A stretch of 64,000 bases of DNA from DATBJJ01 sp036556425 (GCA_036556425.1 DATBJJ010000110.1:52173-116172); one strand, 5' to 3'. Counted from the first letter of the stretch, positions 25,720 through 35,051 are shown. Program-made: numbers and translations. Notes: a model not told the origin generated them from the sequence alone.

Positions 25720-28193
25720 AGCTGACGCAGCGCGTCGAGCGGATCCAGCCGCGCGGCGCGCCGCGCGGGGACGTAGCACGCCAGCAGAATCACTCCCGAG
25801 AGAATTGCCGGCACCGCGATCCAGGTGCCGGCATCCATTTCCGGCAGCGCGACGAATCTCGACGTCACGCGCAGCGCCGCGTAGGTGAGCGCGACGCCCA
25901 CGGCCGACCCGAACACGAGAATCCTCGCACCTTCACGAACGATCAACCACTCCACGTCGCGGCGATCGGCGCCGAGCGCCGTGCGGATCCCGATCTCCTG
26001 CACGCGCTGCGCGACCGAGTACGAGATCACGCCGTATAGACCGAGCACGGCGAGCACCATTCCGATCAGCCCCGACGCGCCGAGAATCGCCGCCGCGAGA
26101 CGGCGCGGATACAGCATTGCCGCAATCAGCTGCTCCATCGTCTGCACGCGATAGACCTCGGCAAGCGCGTCCGCTCCGAGCACCGCCTGCTTGAGCGCCT
26201 GCAGCACGGCGACGCTGTCGCGCGGAACACGCGCCACGATCGACGAGAACGACGGCCACCATTCCTGATTGAGCGCGAGGTAGACCTGCGGGACGCGATC
26301 GCGATCGCGAACGATGGGATCGATGTCGTTGACGATCCCGACGACTTCGTACCACTCGATTGCCTCGCCTGTCATCGGGAAGTTGTTCTTCGGACCGATC
26401 GAGCGGCCGATCGCGCCGCCGTCCGGCCACAGCCGCCGTGCGAGCGACGCGCTGATCACGGCGACCTTCGGCGACGTTCGCGAATCGCGATCGTCGAAGT
26501 CCCGCCCCGCAACGAGCGGCATGCCCATCGTGCGGAAGTACCCCGTCGAGACCGACGTGCGCCCGGCCGGAATCCCCTGATCGTCTCCGGCGAGAAACGC
26601 GTCGAGGGACACGGCGTTCCACGCGCTTCCGTCCGGCGCGTTCACCGGCAGCCGGGTCGTGATGGCCGCGCCGCCGGTGCCAGGCACCGCGACAATCGCG
26701 GCGAGCACGCGGCGATAGAAGGCACGGCTCCGCTCCGCCTGCCGCTCGGCGTGTCCTGGTGGGGGCTGGTCGACGCGTTCTTCTGGCGCCGCACGCAGCG
26801 CGCCGCTGATTACGCTGACGTGCTTCGGGTCGTATCCAAGATTGGCCAGCTCGATCTTCATGAGCGATCGGATGTGAAAGCCGGCGGCCAACAGCAGTAC
26901 GAGCGACAAACCCACTTGCGGGATCACGACGGCGTGGCGCAGGCGCGACGGCGCGCGGCGAGTGATGCCGAGATTCGTGCCCGGCAGCGACGAGAGCAGA
27001 TCCTTTCGCGTAGCCCTGACCGCCGGCGCGATTCCGATCGCGATGCCAACGATCCCGCAGAGCAGCGCGGCGAGAACCAGCACACCAGGATCGATCACGA
27101 TATCGACCGCGTATTCCTGTGGTGTGTACTTTCTGAAGAGATCGAGCAGCGTTCGCGCGACGATCAGGCCGAGCAATCCGCCGCCCGCCGACAGCAGGAC
27201 GCTTTCGGTCAGCAATTGCCGCACGAGACGCCGTCCGTTCGCGCCGAGCACGAGACGCATCGCCATCTCGGCATCGCGGCCGACGCCGCGCGCCGCCAGC
27301 ATGCCCGCGATGTTGGCCGCGGCGATGAGCAGCACGATCCCGACGACCACCATCATCGTCGCCGCGAGCCGCGCCGGCACGGCGCTCGCGGTGGGATCGG
27401 CCGGGATGCGCACGCGGTTCGCGGGCAGCGCGAGATATCGCTCGCGATAGGGCGCTCCGGGCTTCACGAGCGCTTCGCCTTGCGTCGCCACGATGCTGTT
27501 CGCCTGCGCGGCGGTCACGCCTGGCGCGAGGCGGGCGATGACGTTGAACCTCATTCGCCGCATGTCGGCGGTGGACTGGCCGAACGTCACCCAGTATTGG
27601 CTCGGTGTCCACGGCCCCGCGACGCCTCTAAACCCTTCGCCCATCACTCCGACGATCGTGAAGTGCCGTTCGCTCATCCAGATGTGCAAGCGCACTTGTT
27701 TGCCGAGGACGTTTGGATCGCCGTTGAAGCGACGGATCCAGAAGTTGTGACTGATGATCAGCGCGCCTTCGGTGGCCGGCAGATCGTCGGCCGGTCCGAA
27801 CGTACGGCCTAGGAGCGGCTTGACGCCGAGCACGTCGAAGTAATTCGCGGCAACGGTCTCGCCGCGGATTTGATCCGTCTCGCCGTCCGCGGTGAGCCTC
27901 CCTGCGCCCGCCCAATGAGCAGTGAGCTCCGACAATCCTTCCTTATGGTCCTTGAAGTGCTCGAACTGCCGGAAGCCGATCGGACCGAGCTGCTGGTACT
28001 TTCCGAACATCCAGTACAGATAGACAAGGCGATCCGGCTCGCGCACCGGCAGCGGACGGAAGAACACCGAGTAGACGATGCTATAGAGCGCGATGTTGAG
28101 GCCGATACCGAGCGCGAGAACGGAGATCGCGACGAGCGCGAATGCCCGCGCCTTCGTCAGCGTTCGGATGGCGTAGCGCACGTCGTTGAGCAT
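25716..28193 (-). CDS. ADOP-family (duplicated MacB/FtsX) ABC permease
   Basis: This 825-residue permease has first helix AFALVAISVLALGIGLNIALYS, periplasmic core (FTIVGVMGEGFRGVAGPW), and the FtsX block VVVGIVLLIAAANIAGMLAARGVGRDAEMAMRLVLGA. A second periplasmic half and the final helices follow (GASGLIGMVLAVLGLYGVISY, VQEIGIRTALGADRR), ending LDPLDALRQL. It has no prefix domain and no ATPase. It is divergent from another ADOP gene at 28274 with only 80 bases between the starts, so the two could share a control region or work as a pair. Confidence 0.9.
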   Translation of the reverse strand: MLNDVRYAIRTLTKARAFALVAISVLALGIGLNIALYSIVYSVFFRPLPVREPDRLVYLYWMFGKYQQLGPIGFRQFEHFKDHKEGLSELTAHWAGAGRLTADGETDQIRGETVAANYFDVLGVKPLLGRTFGPADDLPATEGALIISHNFWIRRFNGDPNVLGKQVRLHIWMSERHFTIVGVMGEGFRGVAGPWTPSQYWVTFGQSTADMRRMRFNVIARLAPGVTAAQANSIVATQGEALVKPGAPYRERYLALPANRVRIPADPTASAVPARLAATMMVVVGIVLLIAAANIAGMLAARGVGRDAEMAMRLVLGANGRRLVRQLLTESVLLSAGGGLLGLIVARTLLDLFRKYTPQEYAVDIVIDPGVLVLAALLCGIVGIAIGIAPAVRATRKDLLSSLPGTNLGITRRAPSRLRHAVVIPQVGLSLVLLLAAGFHIRSLMKIELANLGYDPKHVSVISGALRAAPEERVDQPPPGHAERQAERSRAFYRRVLAAIVAVPGTGGAAITTRLPVNAPDGSAWNAVSLDAFLAGDDQGIPAGRTSVSTGYFRTMGMPLVAGRDFDDRDSRTSPKVAVISASLARRLWPDGGAIGRSIGPKNNFPMTGEAIEWYEVVGIVNDIDPIVRDRDRVPQVYLALNQEWWPSFSSIVARVPRDSVAVLQALKQAVLGADALAEVYRVQTMEQLIAAMLYPRRLAAAILGASGLIGMVLAVLGLYGVISYSVAQRVQEIGIRTALGADRRDVEWLIVREGARILVFGSAVGVALTYAALRVTSRFVALPEMDAGTWIAVPAILSGVILLACYVPARRAARLDPLDALRQL

Positions 28194-28273
28194 GCGTGCC
28201 AGATACTCTACCGCTTTTGACGCCCCACCAAACCTTGCGGCCTCGAGTGACGTCTATTGGGCGGAGACGTGTG

Positions 28274-30688
28274 ATGCAATTCCTTCAGGACCTGCGATTC
28301 GGGACGCGGATGCTGGCCCGAACGCCGGGCTTCACGACGCTCGCGGTCGCGTCGCTCGCGCTGGGCGTCATGGCCGTGACGTCAATGTACAGCGTGATTT
28401 ACGCAGTCGTCCTCGACCCGTTCCCCTATAAGGACGTCGATTCGCTGATGAGCATCCGCGTGTGGTCGCCGCAGCAGCGCGGCTACAGGACGAACTATTC
28501 AACGGATCAGTTTCTGGAGATCGCCGGCCGCAGCACCATTTTCGACGGCGTGATCGCCTCGACGATCTCCGACGTGCTCTGGACCGGCGACGGCGACCCG
28601 CAGCGGCTTCGCGGCAATTACGGGCCGCCGAACACGTTCCTCGTCATGGGTGTGCCCGCGCTGATGGGACGCTTCTACACGCCGGAAGACGGACGGCCGG
28701 ACGCGCCGCCGGTGGCAGTGCTCGGCTACAGGTTCTGGCAGCGTCAGTTCGGCGGCGATCCGTCCGTCATCGGCAGGCAGATGAAGCTCAACGACCGGGT
28801 GCGGACGGTCGTCGGCGTGATGCCGAAGCGCTTCATGTGGCGCGGCGCGGACGTGTATCTGCCGGTCGTCTTCGCGCGAGGGCAGGTCGTCGAGGGCGTG
28901 CGCAACGTTCACGTGCTCGGGCGGCTGAAGCCAGGGGTCACCGAGGCGCAAGCGGAAGCGGATCTCCGTCCGATCTTCGCCGACCTCGCGCGCAGCCAGC
29001 CGCAGCAGTTCCCCGAGGCGTGGCGCGTCGGGCTCCTCTCGTTCAAGGAAACGTTCCCGAGCAGCATTCGCGACGATCTCTGGATTCTCTTTGGCGCCGT
29101 CGGGCTGCTGCTCCTGATCTCGTGCGCGAACGTGTCCAACCTGCTCCTCTCGAAGGCGGCCGCGCGCCAGCGGGAGATGGCGGTCCGCGCCGCGCTGGGC
29201 GGCGGCCGATCGCGGCTCGTTCGCCAACTGCTCACCGAAAGCCTTCTGCTCGCGATCGCCGGCGGCGTGTCGGGCACGCTGCTCGCGTACGGCGCGCTGC
29301 GCATCATCCTGCGGCTCGTTCCTCCGAACACGATCCCGGATGAATCCGATATTGCGTTGAACGTCCCGGTGCTGACGTTCTCGTTGATCGTGTCGGCCGT
29401 GACGGCCGTGCTGTTCGGTCTGGCGCCCGCGCTCCACGCGTGCACGCGCGACCTGGCGCAGCCGCTGCGATCGGGCGGGCGGAGCCTCACCGGCGGCACC
29501 GCCCAAGCGATCCTGCGCAAGAGCCTCGTCGTTTCTGCCGTGGCGCTGTCGATCATGCTGATGGTCGGCGCGAGCTTGATGATCCGGACGGTGCTCGCGA
29601 TCAACGACGTGCCGCTCGGCTTCAAGCCGGATCGCGTGCTCACGCTGCGCGTCCCGCTCTCCGAGCAGAAATATCCCGAGCCGATTCGCCGCTTCATCTT
29701 CTTCGACGATGTGATGCGCAGGATTGCGGCGGTGCCCGGCGTCACGGCCGTCGCGGTGAACACGACGGCGCATCCGTTCGGCAGCATCGGATGGCCGGTC
29801 GAGATTCCGGGATCGCCCGCCAACGATCAACCGATCGTGATGCACCAAGTCAGCGCGGACTATACGAAGGCGCTCGGGATTCCGCTCCTGAGGGGCCGGC
29901 CGCTCGCGGCGATGGACGTCGAAGGGCGGCGGCAGGTGGCCCTCGTGAACCGCGCGTTCGAGCGGCTGCGCCTCGACGGCACCGACGCCGTCGGCCGGGT
30001 CGTGCGCATTCCTCGACTGATGGGTCCGCCGATCTCTGCGCGGGACGATCTCGTCGAGATCGTTGGCGTGGTCGAGGATACGCTCAATCGAGGCCTCACC
30101 GATTCCGTGCTGCCGGAGATTTACATTCCGTATTCGCTCGCCGGCGCGGCAAACCGCGTTGTCGTGCAGACCGCCGGCGATCCAATCGCCGCGCAGCGCG
30201 CCATCGTCGAGAAGATCTACGCCGTCGATCCGGATCAACCCGTCACGGAGGTCCGCACGGTCCGCGCGTTTCTCGACGATTTCTTCTACGCGGGACCGCG
30301 ATTCAACGTCGTCCTGCTCTCCGTGTTCGCGGCGCTCGGCCTCACGCTCGCGGTCGTGGGCGTGTACGGCGTGATGTCGCACGCGGTCTCGCAGCAGACG
30401 CGAGAGATCGGCGTCCGCATCGCGCTCGGCGCCGAGCCGCGCGCCGTGGCGGGGATGGTCGTCAAATCCGGAGCGATCCTGCTTGCCGTCGGGGTCGCGG
30501 TCGGCCTCGCCGGCAGCATCATCAGCGTCCGCCTCCTCAAACAGCAGATCTGGAATGTGTCGCCCTTTGACCCGATATCCTTTGCGGCGGTCTCCGTCGT
30601 CCTGATGGCCGCGGGACTTCAGGCGTGCGCCTGGCCGGCCTGGCGCGCGTCGAGGACGCCTCCGACGATTGCGTTGAGGGGGGAATGA
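28274..30688 (+). CDS. ADOP-family (duplicated MacB/FtsX) ABC permease
   Basis: The start is ATG 28274, with GGAG nine bases upstream; an earlier in-frame start at 28196 would overlap the divergent gene's promoter. The 804-residue protein has helix one (TPGFTTLAVASLALGVMAVTS), MacB core (VRTVVGVMPKRFMWRGADV), FtsX helices (GLLLLISCANVSNLLLSKAAARQREMAVRAALGG) and second-half FtsX (VVGVYGVMSHAVSQQTREIGVRIALGAEPR). It ends PPTIALRGE rather than the usual D-P-x-x-A-L-R. A mini-remnant of a further ADOP gene lies 152 bases downstream. Confidence 0.9.
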   Translation: MQFLQDLRFGTRMLARTPGFTTLAVASLALGVMAVTSMYSVIYAVVLDPFPYKDVDSLMSIRVWSPQQRGYRTNYSTDQFLEIAGRSTIFDGVIASTISDVLWTGDGDPQRLRGNYGPPNTFLVMGVPALMGRFYTPEDGRPDAPPVAVLGYRFWQRQFGGDPSVIGRQMKLNDRVRTVVGVMPKRFMWRGADVYLPVVFARGQVVEGVRNVHVLGRLKPGVTEAQAEADLRPIFADLARSQPQQFPEAWRVGLLSFKETFPSSIRDDLWILFGAVGLLLLISCANVSNLLLSKAAARQREMAVRAALGGGRSRLVRQLLTESLLLAIAGGVSGTLLAYGALRIILRLVPPNTIPDESDIALNVPVLTFSLIVSAVTAVLFGLAPALHACTRDLAQPLRSGGRSLTGGTAQAILRKSLVVSAVALSIMLMVGASLMIRTVLAINDVPLGFKPDRVLTLRVPLSEQKYPEPIRRFIFFDDVMRRIAAVPGVTAVAVNTTAHPFGSIGWPVEIPGSPANDQPIVMHQVSADYTKALGIPLLRGRPLAAMDVEGRRQVALVNRAFERLRLDGTDAVGRVVRIPRLMGPPISARDDLVEIVGVVEDTLNRGLTDSVLPEIYIPYSLAGAANRVVVQTAGDPIAAQRAIVEKIYAVDPDQPVTEVRTVRAFLDDFFYAGPRFNVVLLSVFAALGLTLAVVGVYGVMSHAVSQQTREIGVRIALGAEPRAVAGMVVKSGAILLAVGVAVGLAGSIISVRLLKQQIWNVSPFDPISFAAVSVVLMAAGLQACAWPAWRASRTPPTIALRGE

Positions 30689-30691
30689 GCC

Positions 30692-30824
30692 GGGATCGGG
30701 GATCCGGGATCCGGGATCCGGGATCCGAAACCATTCAGACCACAAGTGTTGCGACTATGATCTCGATGCTTCCGGATCGCTGATCCCGAATCCCGAATCC
30801 CCCGTTCCCGAATCCCTGGTCCCG
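30692..30824. repeat. Two opposed 7-base tandem arrays (GGGATCC and CCCGAAT types)
   Basis: Five tandem units of GGGATC(C/G) occupy 30692-30726. Three or more CCCGAAT/CCCGTT units occupy 30782-30824 and read as GGGATTC on the other strand. The arrays are therefore inverted relative to each other and could pair into a long imperfect hairpin. The first begins four bases after the ADOP stop; the second ends 16 bases before the ADOP remnant. Confidence 0.65.
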
Positions 30825-30840
30825 TTTGAAGGACTCCGCG

Positions 30841-30948
30841 ATGACCAACCTCCGCCACATCGTTCGCGGTCTGATTCACGCGCCGCTCTTCACGATTACC
30901 GCCGTTGTCTCGTGCGTCGACCCTCTGGTGGCGCTGAAGTACGAGTGA
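30841..30948 (+). pseudogene. Collapsed ADOP permease: first ~24 and last ~10 codons joined in frame
   Basis: This ORF of 35 codons reads MTNLRHIVRGLIHAPLF...TAVVS, which is the start of an ADOP permease up to the first helix. It is followed at once by VDPLVALKYE and a stop, the typical last residues of such a permease. About 760 central codons are missing and the frame is kept across the junction. The TGA overlaps the GTG start of the transglutaminase-like gene (GTGA), so the short frame may persist as a coupled leader ORF. Remnant status is inferred from the two ends; both match the pattern of the five full copies in the window. Confidence 0.7.
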
Positions 30949-32627
30949 GCATCGCCGTGCTTCGATCGCTGCCGCGATCCGTAACCGGTCCTCTGTCGAT
31001 CGGTATCTTGATCGCCTGGGCCGCGACGATGGCGGTCCTCGTCAAGCGGTCGTACGTCGAGGCATCCTCGACCAATCTCGCCACCGATCTCGCTCGCTAC
31101 GGCGCGAGCGCCGAGTGGCGCGGCATCTACTACCGCGGCGAAAAGATCGGGTTCACGGTCAGACAGATCGAGCAGAAAGACGACGGGTTCGAGCTTCAGG
31201 AGGACGGACGGCTGCAGATGTCGCTCCTGGGCGCGATCACGCCGGCGCGGATCCGCACGACCGCGCGCGTCGATCGTGAATTCGCCTTGAAGTCGTTCGA
31301 TTTCCTCCTCGATCCGGGAACGGGGCCGACCGAGATCCGCGGGACGCTGACCGGGTTGGATCTCGCGCTGACCATCACCACGCCGGCCGGTCAGACATCG
31401 GAAGTTCGCCGGCTCGACGCGCCGCCCATGCTGTCGCTGAATCTGGGGCGGCGGCTCGCGAGCGCCGGCCTCACGGTCGGAGCGCGGTACTCCTGGATGA
31501 TGTTCGATCCGGCCACCCTCAGGAACGCGCCGGTGATCGTGCAGGTCGGCAAACGCGAGCTCGTCCGCTCTTCCTCGGAAAACGTCGGCACGATCTCGGT
31601 CCCGGCGTTCCGCGTCGAGATGGAATTCTCGGGGCTCCACACGACGGCGTGGATCACCGACACCGGCGAAGTGCTGAACGAGCAGAGTCCGATGGGGCTC
31701 GTGACGCGGCGCGAGACGGCGAGCACCGCGCGAAGGATGTACGCGACGGTACGAACCGATCTCCTCGCCGGGTCGGCCATCGTGCCCGAGATGAAGCAGC
31801 GCATCGACGAGCCGCGAAGCGTACGCCGCCTGCGCATGCGGTTCACGGGCGCCGATCTGTCCGCGCTGGATCTGCAAGGCGTCGCGCAATCGGCGGCCGG
31901 CAACGTGGTCGAGACCGTCGATCCTCGAGCGCTTCGCGCGGGACCGGCGGAGGCCGGCGTCGAGCGATATCTCGCGCCAGAGCCGTATCTCGAGAGCGAC
32001 GATCCGGCGATCGTGGCGGAAGCGGAGCGCGCGCTTCAACGGATCACCGGAACGCGCGAGCGCGCCGAGCGTCTCGTCCGGCACGTGAACGGATTGATCG
32101 AGAAGAAGCCGACCGTCAGTCTGCCATCCGCGCGCGAGGTGCTTCGCACGAAGGTCGGCGACTGCAACGAGCACACCGCGCTCTACGTGGCGCTCGCCCG
32201 CGCGTCGGGAATTCCGTCGAGGATTGCCGCGGGGCTGACCTTCGTGCACGGCGCGTTCTACTATCACGCGTGGCCGGAAGTGTATCTGGACGAAGGATCC
32301 GGCCGCGGATACTGGCTTCCGGTCGATCCGACGCTGAACCAATTCCCCGCCGACGCGACACACGTGCGCCTCGCGCGCGGCGGGCTCGACAAGCAGACGG
32401 TGATCCTTCCGCTCCTCGGACGCATGCGAATCGAGGTGCTCGACCTCGAGCTCGCGCCGAACGCCACGCCGATTCTGATCGGTAGACCGCCGGCGGACAT
32501 GGCGCCGCTCGCGGTGCCGCTCCCGCAGCGCAATCCGAGCGGCTGCTGGTTCTCGCCGCCAGACCCGCGGCCCCCGCGCCAGCGGCCTGGGACGCCGGCG
32601 CCCGGCAGAGGCGCGCCGCGCCGATGA
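30945..32627 (+). CDS. Membrane-anchored transglutaminase-like protein
   Basis: The start is GTG 30945 (560 residues), coupled to the remnant ORF. One N-terminal helix (about 15-33) anchors a large extracytoplasmic region: a beta-rich domain (about 55-350) and a transglutaminase core with the full triad Cys407 (VGDCNEHTALYVALARASG), His441 (YYHAWPEVYL) and Asp461 (PVDPTLNQFP). A Pro/Arg-rich tail ends the protein. It could be a protease or amidase acting on peptide bonds or cross-links in the periplasm. The ABC ATPase start overlaps its stop (ATGA), and a permease follows, so it belongs to an export cluster. Confidence 0.88.
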   Translation: MSIAVLRSLPRSVTGPLSIGILIAWAATMAVLVKRSYVEASSTNLATDLARYGASAEWRGIYYRGEKIGFTVRQIEQKDDGFELQEDGRLQMSLLGAITPARIRTTARVDREFALKSFDFLLDPGTGPTEIRGTLTGLDLALTITTPAGQTSEVRRLDAPPMLSLNLGRRLASAGLTVGARYSWMMFDPATLRNAPVIVQVGKRELVRSSSENVGTISVPAFRVEMEFSGLHTTAWITDTGEVLNEQSPMGLVTRRETASTARRMYATVRTDLLAGSAIVPEMKQRIDEPRSVRRLRMRFTGADLSALDLQGVAQSAAGNVVETVDPRALRAGPAEAGVERYLAPEPYLESDDPAIVAEAERALQRITGTRERAERLVRHVNGLIEKKPTVSLPSAREVLRTKVGDCNEHTALYVALARASGIPSRIAAGLTFVHGAFYYHAWPEVYLDEGSGRGYWLPVDPTLNQFPADATHVRLARGGLDKQTVILPLLGRMRIEVLDLELAPNATPILIGRPPADMAPLAVPLPQRNPSGCWFSPPDPRPPRQRPGTPAPGRGAPRR

Positions 32628-33373
32628 TCGCGGTCTCCAATCTCGTCAAGCGCTACGGGACGTTCACCGCCGTCGACGACGTCAGCCTCGAGGTGCAGCC
32701 GGGAGAGATCCATGGCTTCCTCGGCCCGAACGGCGCGGGCAAGACGACGACGATCCGCATGATCGCGGGACTGCTCAAGCCGACCGCCGGACGGATCCTC
32801 GTCAACAACCACGATCTCTCCGTCGATCCCGAGGGCGCGAAGGCGTCGCTCGGCTTCATTCCGGATCGGCCGTTCATCTACGAAAAGCTGACGGCGGGGG
32901 AGTTCCTTCGCTTTCACGGCGGCCTCTACGGCATGGATGACGAGGCGACGCGCACGCGGATGAAGGAGATGCTCGAGCTGTTCGAGCTGACGCGATGGGA
33001 GCACGAGCTCGTCGAGTCGTTTTCGCACGGCATGAAGCAGCGCCTCGTGATGTGCGCCGCGTTCCTCCATCATCCGCAAGCGGTGCTCGTCGACGAGCCC
33101 ATGGTCGGGCTCGATCCGCGCGGCGCGCGCTTGATCAAAGCCGTTTTCCGACGCATGGCCGATCGCGGCGTGGCCATTCTCATGAGCACGCACACGCTCG
33201 AGGTGGCTCAAGAGATGTGCGATCGCATCAGCATCATCCTGAAAGGCAAGATCATCGCGCGCGGCACGGTCGAAGAGCTCCGCGAGCTGGCGGGCGGCGA
33301 CGATGCCGAGCTGACGCCGGTGTTCCTGAAGCTGACGGGGGGCACGGGTCTGCAGGAGATCGATGACGTCTAG
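32624..33373 (+). CDS. ABC transporter ATP-binding protein
   Basis: This 249-residue ATPase has Walker A GPNGAGKTTTIRM, Q-loop region (LGFIPDRPFIYEKLTAGEFL), signature SFSHGMKQRLVMCAAFLHHP, Walker B AVLVDEPMVGLDP and the switch His in LMSTHTLEVAQEM. It is of the ABC-2 exporter (drug/Nod-factor-like) type. The signature reads SHGMKQ in place of SGGMKQ, which is common in this subgroup. Its ATG overlaps the transglutaminase stop and its tail overlaps the permease start by 11 bases, so all three products should be made together. Confidence 0.93.
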   Translation: MIAVSNLVKRYGTFTAVDDVSLEVQPGEIHGFLGPNGAGKTTTIRMIAGLLKPTAGRILVNNHDLSVDPEGAKASLGFIPDRPFIYEKLTAGEFLRFHGGLYGMDDEATRTRMKEMLELFELTRWEHELVESFSHGMKQRLVMCAAFLHHPQAVLVDEPMVGLDPRGARLIKAVFRRMADRGVAILMSTHTLEVAQEMCDRISIILKGKIIARGTVEELRELAGGDDAELTPVFLKLTGGTGLQEIDDV

Positions 33374-35048
33374 GGCGTTCCCGTATCTGCTGCTGCCCGC
33401 GTTGTGGGCGACGCGCAATCGCGCGCGGCGGCGTCAGCGCGGGGACGCGATGCGTAGCCTGCTGTTCGGCGGTGTGGCCATCGGCGTCTCCGCCGCGATC
33501 TTCGGCGCGTCGTTCTGGCTCACGTGGCAGATGTCGCAGTACTCCGAGCTCGGCGACTATCTGCTGCGTCTCGGCCTCTCGTGGTTGTTCCTGACATTCC
33601 TCTCGTTCCTCGCGTTCAGCGGCGTGGTCACTGCGCTGTCGACGTTCTTTCTCGCGGACGATCTCCGCTTGTTGATCGCGTCGCCGATCGCGTCGCGCCG
33701 GTTGTTCCACGCGCGATTCGCCCGCACCGTCAGTCAGGCCTCGTGGATGGTCGTCGTGTTCCTCGTGCCCGTGCTCGGAGGGATGGGGCTGGCGCGCTGC
33801 GCCTCGCCGCCGTTCTACGCGGCCGCGCTGCTCGTCGTCGTGCCGTTCGTCGTGATCCCGGTCGCGCTCGGGACCGCCGCGACGCTCCTCCTCGTCAACG
33901 TCTTTCCCGCCCGCCGCGCTCGGGACATCCTGATGCTCATGGGCTTGTTGTTCGCGGCGGCGATCGTCCTGCTCCTGCGGTTCATCCAGCCGGAGCGATT
34001 GATGCGCGTCGAATCGCTGCCGGACATCACCGACTTCTTCGCGACGCTGCAATCGCCGATCACGCCGCTGCTGCCGTCGTTCTGGGCGGGCGAAGCGGTG
34101 TTCGCGAGCCTGCAAGGAGGGTTCGATCTGCTCCACGCGTCGGCGTTGTGGACGACGGCGCTTGCGCTGACCGTGATCGTAGGCGCGGCGTGCGAGCGCT
34201 GGCACTTCGCCGGATTCAGCAAGGCGCAGGAAGCGCGGAAAGCGCGCTTCACGCGCCTCGCGGTGCTCGACGCGGCAATCGGCGCGCTGCCGCTGGCGCC
34301 GCGCCGTCGTCAGTTGCTCGTGAAAGACGTGAAAGTGTTCCTGCGCGACGTGAGCCAGTGGTCGCAGCTCCTGCTGCTCGTGGCGTTGATGCTCATGTAT
34401 CTCTACAACTTTCGCGTGCTCGATCTCGAGCGCATTCCGTACATGAGCGGCGTCGTCAAGAACGTCTACGCGCTGATCAATCTCGCGATGGCGGGGTTCG
34501 TCATGGCGACCGTCGCCGCGCGGTTCGTGTTTCCGGCCGTGTCCGTCGAGGGCCAGGCGTTCTGGATCATCAGAACCGCGCCGATCGCGCTCGGCGACTT
34601 CCTGTGGTCGAAGTTCTGGATGGGGCTCGTGCCGGTGCTCCTCCTGACGGAGACGCTGACGATTCTCGCCAACGAGCTGCTCGGCATCGATCCGTTCTTG
34701 AAAGTCGTCTCCGCGGCGGCGATCTTCTTCATGAGCTTTGCGCTCGTCGGACTGGCGACGGGGTTCGGCGCGCGGTATCCCCGCTTCAACGCGGAGAGCG
34801 CGACGCACGTCGCCGGGTCGTACGGCGGCGTGACGTTCATGATCTTCGCCGTGCTCTTCGTGATTGCCGTCTGCGTTCTGCTTGGCTGGCCCTCCTCCGT
34901 CTACGTCTGGCATCGCGCGCGCGGCATTCCGCTCGCGGCGGCGGATCGCTGGACGATCGCGTCGTGCTACGGCGCGGCTGCCGCGCTCAGCGTGATTGTC
35001 TGGTGGCGTTCGATGAGGGCGGGTGTGAAAGCGTTGGAAGCGGACTGA
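33363..35048 (+). CDS. ABC exporter permease (large ABC-2/putative-exporter type)
   Basis: This 561-residue protein has about twelve hydrophobic helices in two halves (first six within 30-235, later ones within 335-545) separated by a cytoplasmic loop with RRRQLLVKDVKVFLRDVSQWSQ. LRLLIASPIASRRLFHARF and FWIIRTAPIALGDFLWSKFWMG are typical of the large permeases that pair with SalY/CcmA-type ATPases in Acidobacteria and Firmicutes. The ATG lies inside the ATPase gene. The substrate is unknown; the upstream transglutaminase-like protein suggests a peptide or envelope polymer. Confidence 0.88.
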   Translation: MTSRAFPYLLLPALWATRNRARRRQRGDAMRSLLFGGVAIGVSAAIFGASFWLTWQMSQYSELGDYLLRLGLSWLFLTFLSFLAFSGVVTALSTFFLADDLRLLIASPIASRRLFHARFARTVSQASWMVVVFLVPVLGGMGLARCASPPFYAAALLVVVPFVVIPVALGTAATLLLVNVFPARRARDILMLMGLLFAAAIVLLLRFIQPERLMRVESLPDITDFFATLQSPITPLLPSFWAGEAVFASLQGGFDLLHASALWTTALALTVIVGAACERWHFAGFSKAQEARKARFTRLAVLDAAIGALPLAPRRRQLLVKDVKVFLRDVSQWSQLLLLVALMLMYLYNFRVLDLERIPYMSGVVKNVYALINLAMAGFVMATVAARFVFPAVSVEGQAFWIIRTAPIALGDFLWSKFWMGLVPVLLLTETLTILANELLGIDPFLKVVSAAAIFFMSFALVGLATGFGARYPRFNAESATHVAGSYGGVTFMIFAVLFVIAVCVLLGWPSSVYVWHRARGIPLAAADRWTIASCYGAAAALSVIVWWRSMRAGVKALEAD

Positions 35049-35051
35049 CGG

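Noticed and set aside
28499..30745. 748-codon open frame on the minus strand
   Set aside because: It is fully antisense to the ADOP gene, is rich in Arg/Asp/His/Glu with no domain, and reflects high-GC codon bias.
33252..34913. 553-codon minus-strand frame opposite the ABC permease
   Set aside because: It is almost only Arg, Glu, His, Asp and Gln; the opposite strand encodes an evident polytopic membrane protein.
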